Source: Caenibacillus caldisaponilyticus
Lineage (GTDB): Bacteria; Bacillota; Bacilli; Bacillales; Sporolactobacillaceae
DNA: 45,118 nt
NCBI RefSeq assembly: GCF_002003465.1
Contig: NZ_BDDQ01000010.1
Coordinates: 1 to 45,118, forward strand
Direction of reading: 5' to 3'
The first letter of the stretch is position 1, and the number at the start of each line of letters is the position of its first letter. The position numbers and the translations under genes were made by a program. The notes beneath the pieces were generated by a model. That model ran no database searches. It worked only from the letters and a program-made list of their open reading frames with translations, and was not told the origin of the DNA. Positions 1 to 8,325 of the stretch are shown piece after piece.

Positions 1-132
1 GAAATGGACGAAAAATGGATATCGGGACGCAAATACCTGGATATGTCCGACTATTGGCAGTGGCGGAAAACGAAAGAGTTAGGCGTTCAAACGATGAATC
101 AGGAAGTTTCGGCGATCAAGAAAGTGGGATAA
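1..132 (+). CDS. 3' end of an unidentified gene, cut by the window edge
   Basis: An open frame runs from the first base to a TAA at 130-132 and gives about 43 residues, including LDMSDYWQWRKTKELG and TMNQEVSAIKKV. The text has a helical, protein-like composition. Read past the stop, the same frame continues with FLRRVKENVKYLGSEELPRK up to a TGA at 214-216, which suggests a nonsense mutation inside a longer gene. The pattern of a T-x-N-x-E-x-S-x-I-K-K helix is faintly reminiscent of the core-binding domain of tyrosine recombinases, but that is a guess. The start lies outside the window. Confidence 0.35.
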   Translation, partial: EMDEKWISGRKYLDMSDYWQWRKTKELGVQTMNQEVSAIKKVG

Positions 133-216
133 TTTCTTCGACGTGTCAAGGAGAACGTGAAATACCTCGGAAGCGAGGAGTTGCCGCGAAAGCGCCTTGA
201 CACACCTGTACTTTGA

Positions 217-748
217 CAACAATGATCATTAGTCCGGGAAGGCGACCGGCAGGGAGACTTGCCGGACTTACCTGCCATACGTCAGGTCATCAGGTCCATC
301 TTTCTATCAAAGGGAAATTTACACAATAAAATGGACTTGACCAATTTCCCGAGCGATGATTCTTCTCTTTTATAGGCAATCATCCATACATTAAGCAAAG
401 AATAAGGGGTTATAAAATACGGCTGAAAAAATACTGGTTAAAACGGCTTCCATTTTGAACCTCGTTTATCCAATCATTTCCCGCCTACCCCTTTTTTCAA
501 TAGCCGACTTTACTCGTTTTTACGGATCTAGATCATGAAAGAGGCACAATTAAACCTGACACGCTTTTAAAACTTTTAAAAAACGATGGGCTCCATTACT
601 TGGATATAATTTTTTCCTTTGAACACTGTTGTTTCACTGGATTGATCTTCGCCGTGTCTAAAGAAAACCTTCAACCGTCATTTTTAATACATTTTCAAAA
701 CTTTTCTTTTGATAATTTCAATATCAAATTTTCAATCATATGATTTCG
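217..748. other. gene-free stretch
   Basis: No credible coding frame was seen on either strand. The sequence is AT-rich after about 340. It separates the edge fragment from the terminator of the zinc uptake operon. Confidence 0.5.
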
Positions 749-776
749 AAAAAAAAGCCCCGGAAATCCGGAGCTT
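749..776 (-). terminator. Rho-independent terminator of the znuC-znuB-zur operon
   Basis: On the minus strand AAGCTCCGG pairs with CCGGGGCTT around an ATTT loop (nine pairs, one G-T wobble), and a run of T follows. It lies about 100 bases downstream of zur and ends the leftward operon. Confidence 0.85.
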
Positions 777-879
777 TGCAACCGCGTAAGAAGCGCGTTA
801 ACCTTAAATCCAATTTTTCATGTATTTTGTGAACAGAATCCACCAAGCTTACAAGAACTGACAGTGCGTTTGCAAACAC

Positions 880-1287
880 TCATTGGCAAGCCGGACAATA
901 CCCGTAAACTTCAAACTTGTGTCCGGTAATTTTAAAATCATTGGACCTTGCCAATTGCTCTTCAAACGGGCAAACATCGATATCCTTCGTCGCCCCGCAG
1001 CTGACGCAAATGAGATGATGGCAATGGTTGTCCTCACACTTCAATTGATAATGCTTTTCTCCCTTAAATTCGGTTTCCTCAAGAATGCCCAATTGCACGA
1101 ACAACGACAGATTTCGATAAATCGTGTCAAAACTGAGTCCCGAATAATGGTCTTTTAATTGCCGCAGGACGTCGCGGGCCGTCAAATATCCCTTGTTTTC
1201 GGTAAAAATCCGCAAGATATCTTCCCGCTTATCCGTATGTTTATACCCGTTTGATTTTAAAACGTGGATCGCTTGGTTGAGATCCAT
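880..1287 (-). CDS. zur: Zinc uptake regulator Zur (Fur family)
   Basis: A 135-residue Fur-family repressor. The N-terminal winged helix (about residues 1-80) contains the recognition-helix segment SFDTIYRNLSLFVQLG. The C-terminal dimerisation and metal domain carries a His-rich stretch (NHCHHLICVSCG) and closes with CPACQ, so two CxxC pairs form the structural zinc site of the family. Zur rather than Fur or PerR is favoured because the gene is the last of an operon with zinc-type ABC transporter genes and the operon promoter has two good Zur boxes (3114-3134 and 3177-3197). Zn-loaded Zur would therefore repress its own operon. The ATG has an AAGGATG ribosome binding site, and the gene starts 12 bases after znuB ends. 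Confidence 0.9.
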   Translation of the reverse strand: MDLNQAIHVLKSNGYKHTDKREDILRIFTENKGYLTARDVLRQLKDHYSGLSFDTIYRNLSLFVQLGILEETEFKGEKHYQLKCEDNHCHHLICVSCGATKDIDVCPFEEQLARSNDFKITGHKFEVYGYCPACQ

Positions 1288-1299
1288 GGTATCACATCC

Positions 1300-2133
1300 T
1301 TACGCGTTCAATGACTCTGTGTCCACCATCCGCCGGCGTCTTCTCACGTATTCGATGAACGTCGCAACGAAGTAGGCGGCACCTGCGATGAAAATGATCG
1401 CGGAACCGGATGCAATTTGTAAGGCGTACGCGATGCTTATTCCAATTATAACAAATATCATGTTTAAAAGGATCGATAATAACACGACTTTTTTAAAATC
1501 CTTCGTGAATTTTTTCGCAATAGCCGGAGGCGCGGCATATAAACCGACGGTCAAAACGAGCCCCACCATCATGAGAATGATCAGGGTCGACAGGCCGAGC
1601 AAAATGAACAAAATGGTTTCGAGCCCTTTCACCTTGACGCCCTGAACCTCCGCGTATTCTTCGTCAAACAAATACGCTTTTAAAACATGATAAAAAGCGA
1701 TGAAAACTAAAAGCACCGCAACCGCCACGCCAAAAATCATCCATAAGGTCGACGTCTTGGCCGAAAAAATATCGCCGAACAAATAATTATCAAAGTCGAC
1801 ATCGATATCCGAAAGCTGTGTCAAAAGCACGCCGAATGCCATGCAAACGGACCAAAAGACGCCGATCAATACATCGGTCGTTTCGTTGCGGCGTCGATTC
1901 AGCCGGCCGATGCCAAGCGCTCCGGCAATCGTAAAAATGATGGCGCCGATCAAGGGCGGGAAGTGATAATACAAGCCTAATCCGATGCCGCCATATGAGA
2001 CGTGCGCAAGCCCGCCGCTCATCATGACCAATCTTTTTTCCAGCACAATGACGCCGATAATCCCGCTTATAATGCTGGCAAGAATGCCGCCGATTAAAGC
2101 GTGCTGCAAGGCTAAATGTGTGATCTCTTCCAA
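1300..2133 (-). CDS. znuB: Zinc ABC transporter permease ZnuB
   Basis: A 277-residue polytopic membrane protein of the ABC-3 (ZnuB/MntB/AdcB) permease family. It has the family-typical early segment with VLEKRLVMMSGGLAHVSYGG and many hydrophobic helices, and a basic tail (EYVRRRRRM). It forms the membrane channel for metal import with the ATPase ZnuC. A TTG start at 2131-2133 is preferred because GGGAGGCG lies six bases upstream. It sits 56 bases after znuC and 12 bases before zur. Manganese is possible for this family by sequence alone; the linked zur gene and the Zur boxes make zinc much more likely. No substrate-binding lipoprotein (znuA) is encoded in the operon. Confidence 0.88.
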   Translation of the reverse strand: MEEITHLALQHALIGGILASIISGIIGVIVLEKRLVMMSGGLAHVSYGGIGLGLYYHFPPLIGAIIFTIAGALGIGRLNRRRNETTDVLIGVFWSVCMAFGVLLTQLSDIDVDFDNYLFGDIFSAKTSTLWMIFGVAVAVLLVFIAFYHVLKAYLFDEEYAEVQGVKVKGLETILFILLGLSTLIILMMVGLVLTVGLYAAPPAIAKKFTKDFKKVVLLSILLNMIFVIIGISIAYALQIASGSAIIFIAGAAYFVATFIEYVRRRRRMVDTESLNA

Positions 2134-2189
2134 AGCAAGCGCCTCCCGTTCTATGTCTCGATGTGCTCAAAAAAAGCCAACGCCTTCCG

Positions 2190-2882
2190 TCAGGTGGTCG
2201 CCATTTTATCGAAGGACCGGACCTCATTGCCCCGATAAATCAATTTCTTATTGATATAAGCAACCGACGTGGCGTAATCGAAAATGCGTTCATCATCGTG
2301 GGAAATCATTAAGATCGTCAATTTTTTGTTCAATTCTTTAAGAAGTTCATAAATCTGTTTCTTGGATGGCGGATCCAAGCTGGCGGTCGGCTCATCAAGA
2401 ATCAACATCTTCGGATCCGTGACGAGCGCGCGGGCGAGGAGCACTTTTTGTTTTTGCCCGCCGGACAATTCCCCGATCGGCCGGTCCGCCAAGGATTCAA
2501 TCTTTAATTCTTCCATGATTTCATCGACCCGACGCTCATCCTTGCGGGTGAAGCGGTGAAAGAACCCAAGCGACGCCGGCAGACGTCCCATGAGAATGAC
2601 ATCCCGAACCGTAATCGGAAATTTCGAATCAAACACCGATTGCTGGGGAATGTAGCCGATCAAGCCTTTCGCTTTTCGATGATCTTGACCAAAAATTTGA
2701 ATGGAACCGGAAGCGAGCGGCACAAGGTCAAGGATCGCCTTGATGAGGGAAGATTTTCCCCCGCCGTTCGGCCCGGCGATGGCCACAAATTCGCCTTCCT
2801 CAACCGCCAAACTGACATTATGTACCGCTACGATATGGTTATATTTCACGGTCACCTGATCCACAGTGAGTGCCTTTCCCAT
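2190..2882 (-). CDS. znuC: Zinc ABC transporter ATPase ZnuC
   Basis: A 230-residue ABC ATPase with Walker A GPNGGGKSS (about residues 37-45), Q-loop YIPQQ, signature LSGGQKQ (about 138-144), Walker B LILDEPTASLD (about 159-169) and switch histidine in MISHDD. It energises metal import through ZnuB. It is the first gene of the operon. The ATG start has a GGTG element about seven bases upstream, weaker than its neighbours. The transcription start predicted from the promoter lies about 260 bases upstream, which leaves an unusually long leader. Confidence 0.9.
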   Translation of the reverse strand: MGKALTVDQVTVKYNHIVAVHNVSLAVEEGEFVAIAGPNGGGKSSLIKAILDLVPLASGSIQIFGQDHRKAKGLIGYIPQQSVFDSKFPITVRDVILMGRLPASLGFFHRFTRKDERRVDEIMEELKIESLADRPIGELSGGQKQKVLLARALVTDPKMLILDEPTASLDPPSKKQIYELLKELNKKLTILMISHDDERIFDYATSVAYINKKLIYRGNEVRSFDKMATT

Positions 2883-3113
2883 TTGAATTCACCACGTTAT
2901 TGAAAATTTTTGATGTGCGCAGAAAGAAAACGCGGACGTCCGATGGTTGGCCGATTTCGCCTTGAACAAAAAACGGGCCTCCTTCTCGAAGGATGCCGCG
3001 GCGATGAAACGGACGAAGGCGCGCCATTCATTCTTGTCCTCTTTTCTCTTTAAAAAAGCATCGGCGGCGCCGTCTGTGTCGGCACCGACAAAAATGGATG
3101 GCAACAAGCATTC

Positions 3114-3134
3114 AAATAAGAACCATTACGATTT
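3114..3134 (-). promoter_or_regulatory. Zur box 2 (proximal, inside the transcribed leader)
   Basis: The 21 bases match the B. subtilis Zur consensus (AAATCGTAA, one base, TTACGATTT core) at about 16 of 20 positions, with one half-site (ATTACGATTT) perfect. It would sit just downstream of the predicted transcription start of the znuC operon. Confidence 0.65.
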
Positions 3135-3150
3135 ATAACTGACGTTTTTT

Positions 3151-3179
3151 ATTTTATACGGATCAAGCCCATTTGTAAA
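3151..3179 (-). promoter_or_regulatory. Sigma-A-like promoter of znuC-znuB-zur
   Basis: On the minus strand a -35 TTTACA (3174-3179) and a -10 TAAAAT (3151-3156) are 17 bases apart. The -35 overlaps the distal Zur box and the proximal box lies just downstream of the expected start point, so both boxes are placed to block RNA polymerase. Confidence 0.6.
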
Positions 3180-3197
3180 TAGTAATGATTCCGTTTT
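3177..3197 (-). promoter_or_regulatory. Zur box 1 (overlaps the -35)
   Basis: A 21-base near-palindrome matching the Zur consensus at about 17 of 20 positions (AAAT-GTAAT, G, ATT-CG-TTT). It overlaps the -35 element of the zinc operon. Confidence 0.75.
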
Positions 3198-3305
3198 ATA
3201 AAGACAGCATTTGACAAAATCATTCTGTCGTCCATGATGGAAAGAAAAAAATTGGCGAAAAGCCTCGCGTGAAGCTTATGATTCCGCACCACCTCGTTGA
3301 AATCC

Positions 3306-3348
3306 AAAAAAAAAAACGCCTCCTAAGGGCAAGCCCCAAGGAGGTGTT
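3306..3348 (-). terminator. Rho-independent terminator after the acyl-CoA ligase gene
   Basis: On the minus strand AACACCTCCT pairs with AGGAGGCGTT (one mismatch), with an inner GGGC/GCCC stem, followed by a run of about eleven T. It lies about 245 bases after the ligase stop. Between them the minus strand holds a short open stretch (about 3395-3475, residues such as SFFEFIRKYVKDW) without a start codon, which may be a gene remnant. Confidence 0.8.
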
Positions 3349-3590
3349 TCCGCGCATTCATTTGAATGATTTCGTTCCCTGTTTGCCGGATCATGGCCTT
3401 CGTGAAGTTTCAGACCAATCTTTCACGTACTTGCGAATAAATTCGAAGAAAGAAGCAAGCGCCGCCTTCTGACATTAAGCAAAAATGCCGTTCATCCCGC
3501 CTGCTACCCGCTGAACGCCATGCGCTGCCTGCCAGGATCGGTAAGCCGTTCGCGCATGCGCCCCTTAAAGCAGCCTTCAACCTTTTTTTG

Positions 3591-5174
3591 TTAGGACTGA
3601 TAGATTTCCCGCAGCGTGCGCTTCAGCACTTTACCGCTCGGATTTTTCGGCAGCTCATCGGTGAAATAGACGTTTTTCGGGATTTTATATTTGGCCAGCC
3701 TTCCCCGGCAAAAATCCAAGACGTCCTGTTCGGTCAGCGCCGCTCCCGCTTTAGGAACGATCACGGCGGTAACGGCTTCGATCCAATACGGATCGCTGAC
3801 CCCGATGACGGCGGCTTCCGAAACCCCTTCCAACTGGTACAACACCTCTTCCACCTCGCGGCTGGAGACGTTGATGCCGCCGGTTTTGATCATATCTTTT
3901 TTGCGGTCGACGATCGTGATAAAGCCTTCTTCATCCATGTAGCCCAAGTCGCCGCTATGGAACCAGCCGTTGCGGAAAGCCTTTTCGGTATTCTCGGGAT
4001 CATTCAAATACCCGAGCATCGCGTGCGGCGTTCGATGGACGATTTCCCCGATTTCGCCGCGTGGGACTTCTTGGTCGTTCTCGTCCACGATTTTCGTTTG
4101 CACGTTCAAGGTCGGCACCCCGGCCGAACCCAGTTTGCGCAATTGGTCTTCGGGCTGTAAGGCGGTGGCCAGCGGAGCGACTTCGGTTTGTCCGTAAAAA
4201 TTCCAAAAGCGCGCGTTCGACAAGCGCCGAGCCAATTCTTTCAAAATCTCGCGGGGCATAATCGCCGCGCCGTAATAACATTTTTTCAACGTCGATAAAT
4301 CCCGTTTGTCAAAATCCGGATGCCTGAGCAGCGCAATCCAAACCGTCGGCGGACAAAACAGCTGCGTCGCCCGCTCTTCTTCAATCGTTTGCAAAATGCG
4401 CTCAGGAGTTGCGGTATCGAGAATGATGCCGGTCGCGCCGACGTATACGCTCGGGCCGAGAAAGACATGGAGCTGCGCGCTGTGATAAAGCGGAAGCGCA
4501 TGGACGAAAATATCATCCGGACTCATCTGGCCGTCGACGATGCAGCTGACATATTCGCTGATCAGGCTCTTGTGCGACAGCATGACCCCTTTCGGCCGGG
4601 ATTCCGTTCCGCTCGTATAAAGGACGTGGGCGAGGTCGTCATCGTCCAGTTCTTCATCCGCCAAATCGGCCGGCTGGTTGTCTTGGACTTGGATGAGCGG
4701 GATCCATTGCGAAAAGTCCGAATCGGGGGCGTCCATTAAGAAGCGCCATGTGATCGGCAAATCTGGCGCCGCCTGCTCCAGCAGCGGAACGTATTCCGGC
4801 GAGGCGAACACTCCCGTCACACCGGCGTGTTGTAAAATATAGCGGACATCTGCTGCCGTCAGCATGTAATTGAGCGGAACCATCACCGCCCCAATCCGGG
4901 CGAGCGCAAAGTTGATCACGACAAAATCCAAGCTGTTTTTGGACACGACGGCGAACCTGTCCCCTTTTTTCACCCCGGCCGCCCGCAAACCATGGGCCGT
5001 TTGGTTGACCCTGTCATCGAATGCCGCGTAAGTCAATGCCAAACCATGATAGACGAAAGCCGTCTTTTCGGGATAACGCGCCCTGGCGCGCAATAAAACA
5101 TCTCCCAGCGTATTGCGCCGCACGCGTTTGACGAGCTTGGCCTGCTGTGCGTCATCCTGTACCGGTACCGTCAT
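3591..5174 (-). CDS. AMP-dependent acyl-CoA ligase (long/medium-chain fatty acid type)
   Basis: A 527-residue member of the ANL adenylating superfamily: carboxylate plus ATP gives acyl-AMP, then acyl-CoA. Visible motifs are the P-loop YTSGTESRPKG (about residue 186), YGQTE (about 328), the adenylate-binding GWFHSGDLGYMDEEG (about 404-418), the hinge DRKKDMIKTGG, and the C-terminal catalytic lysine in NPSGKVLKR (about 516). Length and motifs fit fatty-acyl-CoA synthetases; the exact acyl group cannot be read. The ATG at 5172-5174 is preferred over the GTG one codon upstream because AGGGGTGG then has a seven-base spacing. It is transcribed alone, and no beta-oxidation gene is adjacent. Confidence 0.85.
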   Translation of the reverse strand: MTVPVQDDAQQAKLVKRVRRNTLGDVLLRARARYPEKTAFVYHGLALTYAAFDDRVNQTAHGLRAAGVKKGDRFAVVSKNSLDFVVINFALARIGAVMVPLNYMLTAADVRYILQHAGVTGVFASPEYVPLLEQAAPDLPITWRFLMDAPDSDFSQWIPLIQVQDNQPADLADEELDDDDLAHVLYTSGTESRPKGVMLSHKSLISEYVSCIVDGQMSPDDIFVHALPLYHSAQLHVFLGPSVYVGATGIILDTATPERILQTIEEERATQLFCPPTVWIALLRHPDFDKRDLSTLKKCYYGAAIMPREILKELARRLSNARFWNFYGQTEVAPLATALQPEDQLRKLGSAGVPTLNVQTKIVDENDQEVPRGEIGEIVHRTPHAMLGYLNDPENTEKAFRNGWFHSGDLGYMDEEGFITIVDRKKDMIKTGGINVSSREVEEVLYQLEGVSEAAVIGVSDPYWIEAVTAVIVPKAGAALTEQDVLDFCRGRLAKYKIPKNVYFTDELPKNPSGKVLKRTLREIYQS

Positions 5175-5399
5175 CACGCCACCCCTTTGGTAGGATAATT
5201 TTATTACTTTTATTTTATTTCAGAAAATGTCGGACCACAAGACCGATTCCTCGCTTCCTAACCGGTTGGATCTTGTAAACTCCCTTTTTTAAACCCTCCT
5301 TAAAAACAACCGATTTTCCGTCCCGGGGCCGATTTTTAAAATGGCAGTTTTTGATAAATTGAAATAAATCATTCAACAATTTGGGATGGGTGGGATAAA

Positions 5400-6683
5400 A
5401 TGTTTAAGCTGTTGTTAAAGAAGAATTTCCTTTTTCTTTTCGCCGGCAGGTTTATTACCAACCTAGGCGACAGCATCTATATAGTGGCCGCCATGTGGTT
5501 GGTCTATGACTTAACCAAAAACCCGCTTTATACCGGGATCGCTTCCGCTGTTATGACCGGTCCGCGGATCTTTGAGTTTTTGGTCGGCCCTTTTGTCGAC
5601 CGCTGGAATGTCAAATCCATCATGGTTTATTCGCAAATCATGGAAGGCCTATTCATTTTAGTCATTCCCCTCGCCAGTTATTTGCACTTTTTAAATGTTT
5701 GGATCGTGATAGCGGTCATGTTTTTGGTTGTAAGTGTGGAACGCTTTGTCTTTCCTGCTCAATCGGCGGTGGTGCCAAGGATTTTGGAAAAAGAGGAACT
5801 GGCAAGCGGCAATGCCTTGATGACCTTAGCTTATCAAGGCAGCGATTTCATTTTAACGGGGCTGTCCGGCGTCATCTTAATGCATGTCGGCGCCATTAGT
5901 GTTTATTTAATGGATACCTGGACTTTTCTCATCGCGGCGTTGTTGTTTATGAAAATCCGCATTCATCAAGCAAAAGCGTCCGCCCCTCCAAAATCGACCA
6001 TTTATGCCGGTTATCTGAGCTACAAGAAAGAACTGGCGGAAGGTTTAACGGTCGTCAAAAACTCTTTTATCCCTCGATTCATGATTCCTATCGTCATTGC
6101 CAATTTTATTTTTGGCATGATCAACGGCATTTTGCCGGCTTATGCAAACATGAAAGGCGGAGAACCCTTCTATGGGTATTATTTGGTTTCCATCTCCATC
6201 GGCCTTTTAATCGGCGTCTTAGTCGCTTCCAAAATGAAACATTGGCCTTTGGGCAAGCTCATCATTTCTGCATTTTTTCTTTCATCGCTCATGTGGGGGT
6301 TATCCGATCTCGTCAATCCTCCATTCCTCTCTGTCGGACTTTTAGGGCTCTCCATGGTCGCCTTGGGCCTTGCGAATGTGTTGATCAATTCCATCTTTCA
6401 AGCCCTCGTTCCCGAGCGACTCTTGGGCAGGGTTTTTTCCGTCGTGAACAGCATGGCCGCCGCTTCCTTGCCGATCGGCGCTTTAGTGGGCGGGTATTTG
6501 GCCCATTTATTCGGAAGCGAATGGGTGTTTTTGGCAGGCAGCCTCGCCCATCTATTTACGGCGCTTTATTGGCTGCTGGCCCCTTCCATGCGGAAGTTGC
6601 CGTCCTACCTAAAGATGGGTGCCTCGGACCGATTTAAACTCAACTTTCCTCAGAACGGCGAACAAGACTCGACGCCGATTTAA
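5400..6683 (+). CDS. MFS transporter, MefA/macrolide-efflux-like
   Basis: A 427-residue membrane protein with about twelve hydrophobic segments. The N-terminal FLFLFAGRFITNLGDSIY resembles the MefA/MFS_3 branch (drug or macrolide exporters), and the loop GPFVDRWNVK matches the family's GxxxDRxxRR-like loop between helices 2 and 3. A second short motif, VPERLLGRVFSVVNSM, is also typical of the branch. The ATG follows GGGTGGGATAAA. It converges with a paralogous exporter at 6951-8192, with about 270 bases between them. The substrate cannot be inferred. Confidence 0.82.
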   Translation: MFKLLLKKNFLFLFAGRFITNLGDSIYIVAAMWLVYDLTKNPLYTGIASAVMTGPRIFEFLVGPFVDRWNVKSIMVYSQIMEGLFILVIPLASYLHFLNVWIVIAVMFLVVSVERFVFPAQSAVVPRILEKEELASGNALMTLAYQGSDFILTGLSGVILMHVGAISVYLMDTWTFLIAALLFMKIRIHQAKASAPPKSTIYAGYLSYKKELAEGLTVVKNSFIPRFMIPIVIANFIFGMINGILPAYANMKGGEPFYGYYLVSISIGLLIGVLVASKMKHWPLGKLIISAFFLSSLMWGLSDLVNPPFLSVGLLGLSMVALGLANVLINSIFQALVPERLLGRVFSVVNSMAAASLPIGALVGGYLAHLFGSEWVFLAGSLAHLFTALYWLLAPSMRKLPSYLKMGASDRFKLNFPQNGEQDSTPI

Positions 6684-6950
6684 ACGAAGTCACGCCCCGG
6701 AATCGTTCAATTAGAGGCAGAAGCCAGTAGGCAATGATGGTTTTGGATTATAAAAAAGCGTGCATTAAAGCCTGAAAAACGGTTTTAACTCAGCGAACAA
6801 ATTTTCAGTTGTGCATTTGCCTGACGAATAAAGCGTAGGTAATAAGTCTTGGTATAGAGATCCTTTAAGATCAAAAACATTTCAACGGTCTTTTCCTCCA
6901 GTGGTGTGAATGACTGAAAGGATGGGACGGTTTTGGCGATCAGCGTTCAT

Positions 6951-8192
6951 TCAATGATCACTGACCTGTTCCTTTGTGAAGTCTGCCTGCACATTCGTTT
7001 TTAAAACCCCAAGAGGGAATGCGAACAAGGCGATGGTTGAAAGACATAAAATTCCGCCGGCGATGACCAATATCCAAGTTACAGAAACGACGGTAGAAAT
7101 GCCGGTTAATATTAAACTGGCCAACAATGCCGAAAAAGCCTGTGTAGAGGTCACGGTGCCAATGACCCTTCCCAGCACCTCTTTAGAATTCACCAGCATG
7201 AAATAGGTGGGCGCGGTGATGTTCTGAAACGCCTGAACTAAGCCTAGTATCAACATAGTCCCTACAATAACCCCGTATTGTGAAGTGACCCCTACCACAA
7301 CAGTGGATAGTCCCATCATCAAAAAATCGAAGAAAAATACAATCGCGTATCCAAAACGAGACACGATTCGCCTGATGATCGGGCTGCCCAGCAATCCTCC
7401 AATGATCCCGCCTATCATTTCCATAGCAAACGCCAATCCAAATTCAAAAGTATTGGCATGAAGACGGTTGACCAAAATCAGGCTTAAAAATGCTTGAACC
7501 GGTACCAACATGGCCCCGCCTATGGCCACCGCCAACGTGAAACGAGCGGTAAGCCGGTCATGATAGAGGGCTTTCCAACCTTCGACCCATTCCTTTATGG
7601 TAGACTTTTTGGAGTTTTCTTCGCTTATCTCTTTTGGCTTTTTAGGCAAACGAATCCCTAAAATGCACAAAAGAGCGAGGACAAACGAACTGGAGTTGGC
7701 CATCGCGACGCCAACAGGATGAATCCAAGCAAGCAAAGCGGCGCCAAAAAAACGGCCGCCAAGCTGAATGGAATTTTGAACAGCATGCAATAGGCCAATA
7801 ATCTTTGAACGGTCCTGCGGTGTGATAATCAGAGCTGTTAGAGACACGCCAGCGACCGAGTTTATCGTAGCGAATATCTCAAGAAGTAATACGATGACGA
7901 GCAGCACCGGGATGGATTTGAAGCACCATATTAATCCCAAGCAAAGGACGGCTTGTATGGCTCGGACGACAGCCATGACATTTTTCGGTGAACGGCGATC
8001 CGTAAAAACGCCGATGAACGTGGCAAAGACGCTCGGTATCGTCAAGACGAGGGTCGCCAGAGATAAATAGAACGAGGCATGTTTGACTTGAGATAAGTAA
8101 TACATCATCGCAGTGGCAAAGATACTATCACCTGCTAAAGAAAGGAAGCTGCCGGTTAAAAAAAGCTTTTGATTCCTTTTTTCTGTATTCAC
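6951..8192 (-). CDS. MFS transporter, MefA/macrolide-efflux-like
   Basis: A 413-residue, roughly twelve-helix MFS protein of the same branch as the gene at 5400-6683. It shares the N-terminal FLTGSFLSLAGDSIF, the loop GVFTDRRSPKNVM and the later VLGRVIGTVTS. A GTG start at 8190-8192 is chosen because AAGGGGGA lies eight bases upstream. It is divergent from the XRE-TPR regulator at 8326, and the shared 133-base gap contains an inverted repeat, so the regulator probably controls this exporter. The role is probably efflux of a toxic compound or peptide; the substrate is unknown. Confidence 0.82.
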   Translation of the reverse strand: MNTEKRNQKLFLTGSFLSLAGDSIFATAMMYYLSQVKHASFYLSLATLVLTIPSVFATFIGVFTDRRSPKNVMAVVRAIQAVLCLGLIWCFKSIPVLLVIVLLLEIFATINSVAGVSLTALIITPQDRSKIIGLLHAVQNSIQLGGRFFGAALLAWIHPVGVAMANSSSFVLALLCILGIRLPKKPKEISEENSKKSTIKEWVEGWKALYHDRLTARFTLAVAIGGAMLVPVQAFLSLILVNRLHANTFEFGLAFAMEMIGGIIGGLLGSPIIRRIVSRFGYAIVFFFDFLMMGLSTVVVGVTSQYGVIVGTMLILGLVQAFQNITAPTYFMLVNSKEVLGRVIGTVTSTQAFSALLASLILTGISTVVSVTWILVIAGGILCLSTIALFAFPLGVLKTNVQADFTKEQVSDH

Positions 8193-8229
8193 TCATTAAA
8201 TCCCCCTTTTATCGTCGTTTCCCCATACA

Positions 8230-8301
8230 CAATAACACGCGCGCCACAAAATACGCGGTTTAACACATGTTATTGATAGAAAAATATGAAAGTTGTAAGA
8301 T
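8230..8301 (+). promoter_or_regulatory. Divergent control region: inverted repeat overlapping the regulator promoter
   Basis: CAATAACA (8230-8237) and TGTTATTG (8268-8275) are perfect inverted copies about 30 bases apart, and an inner TAACA-CA-TGTTA lies at 8261-8272. A -35 TTGATA (8273-8278) and -10 TAAGAT (8296-8301), 17 bases apart, face the regulator gene; the right arm overlaps the -35. This is a plausible operator for autoregulation and for control of the divergent exporter. Confidence 0.5.
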
Positions 8302-8325
8302 GAGGTAAAAAAGGGGGATTTTACG

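Noticed and set aside
2889-3107. A 72-codon minus frame between the Zur-controlled promoter and znuC, with a TTG start
   Set aside because: No ribosome site, no family resemblance and an opposing plus frame of similar length; kept only as part of the long leader.
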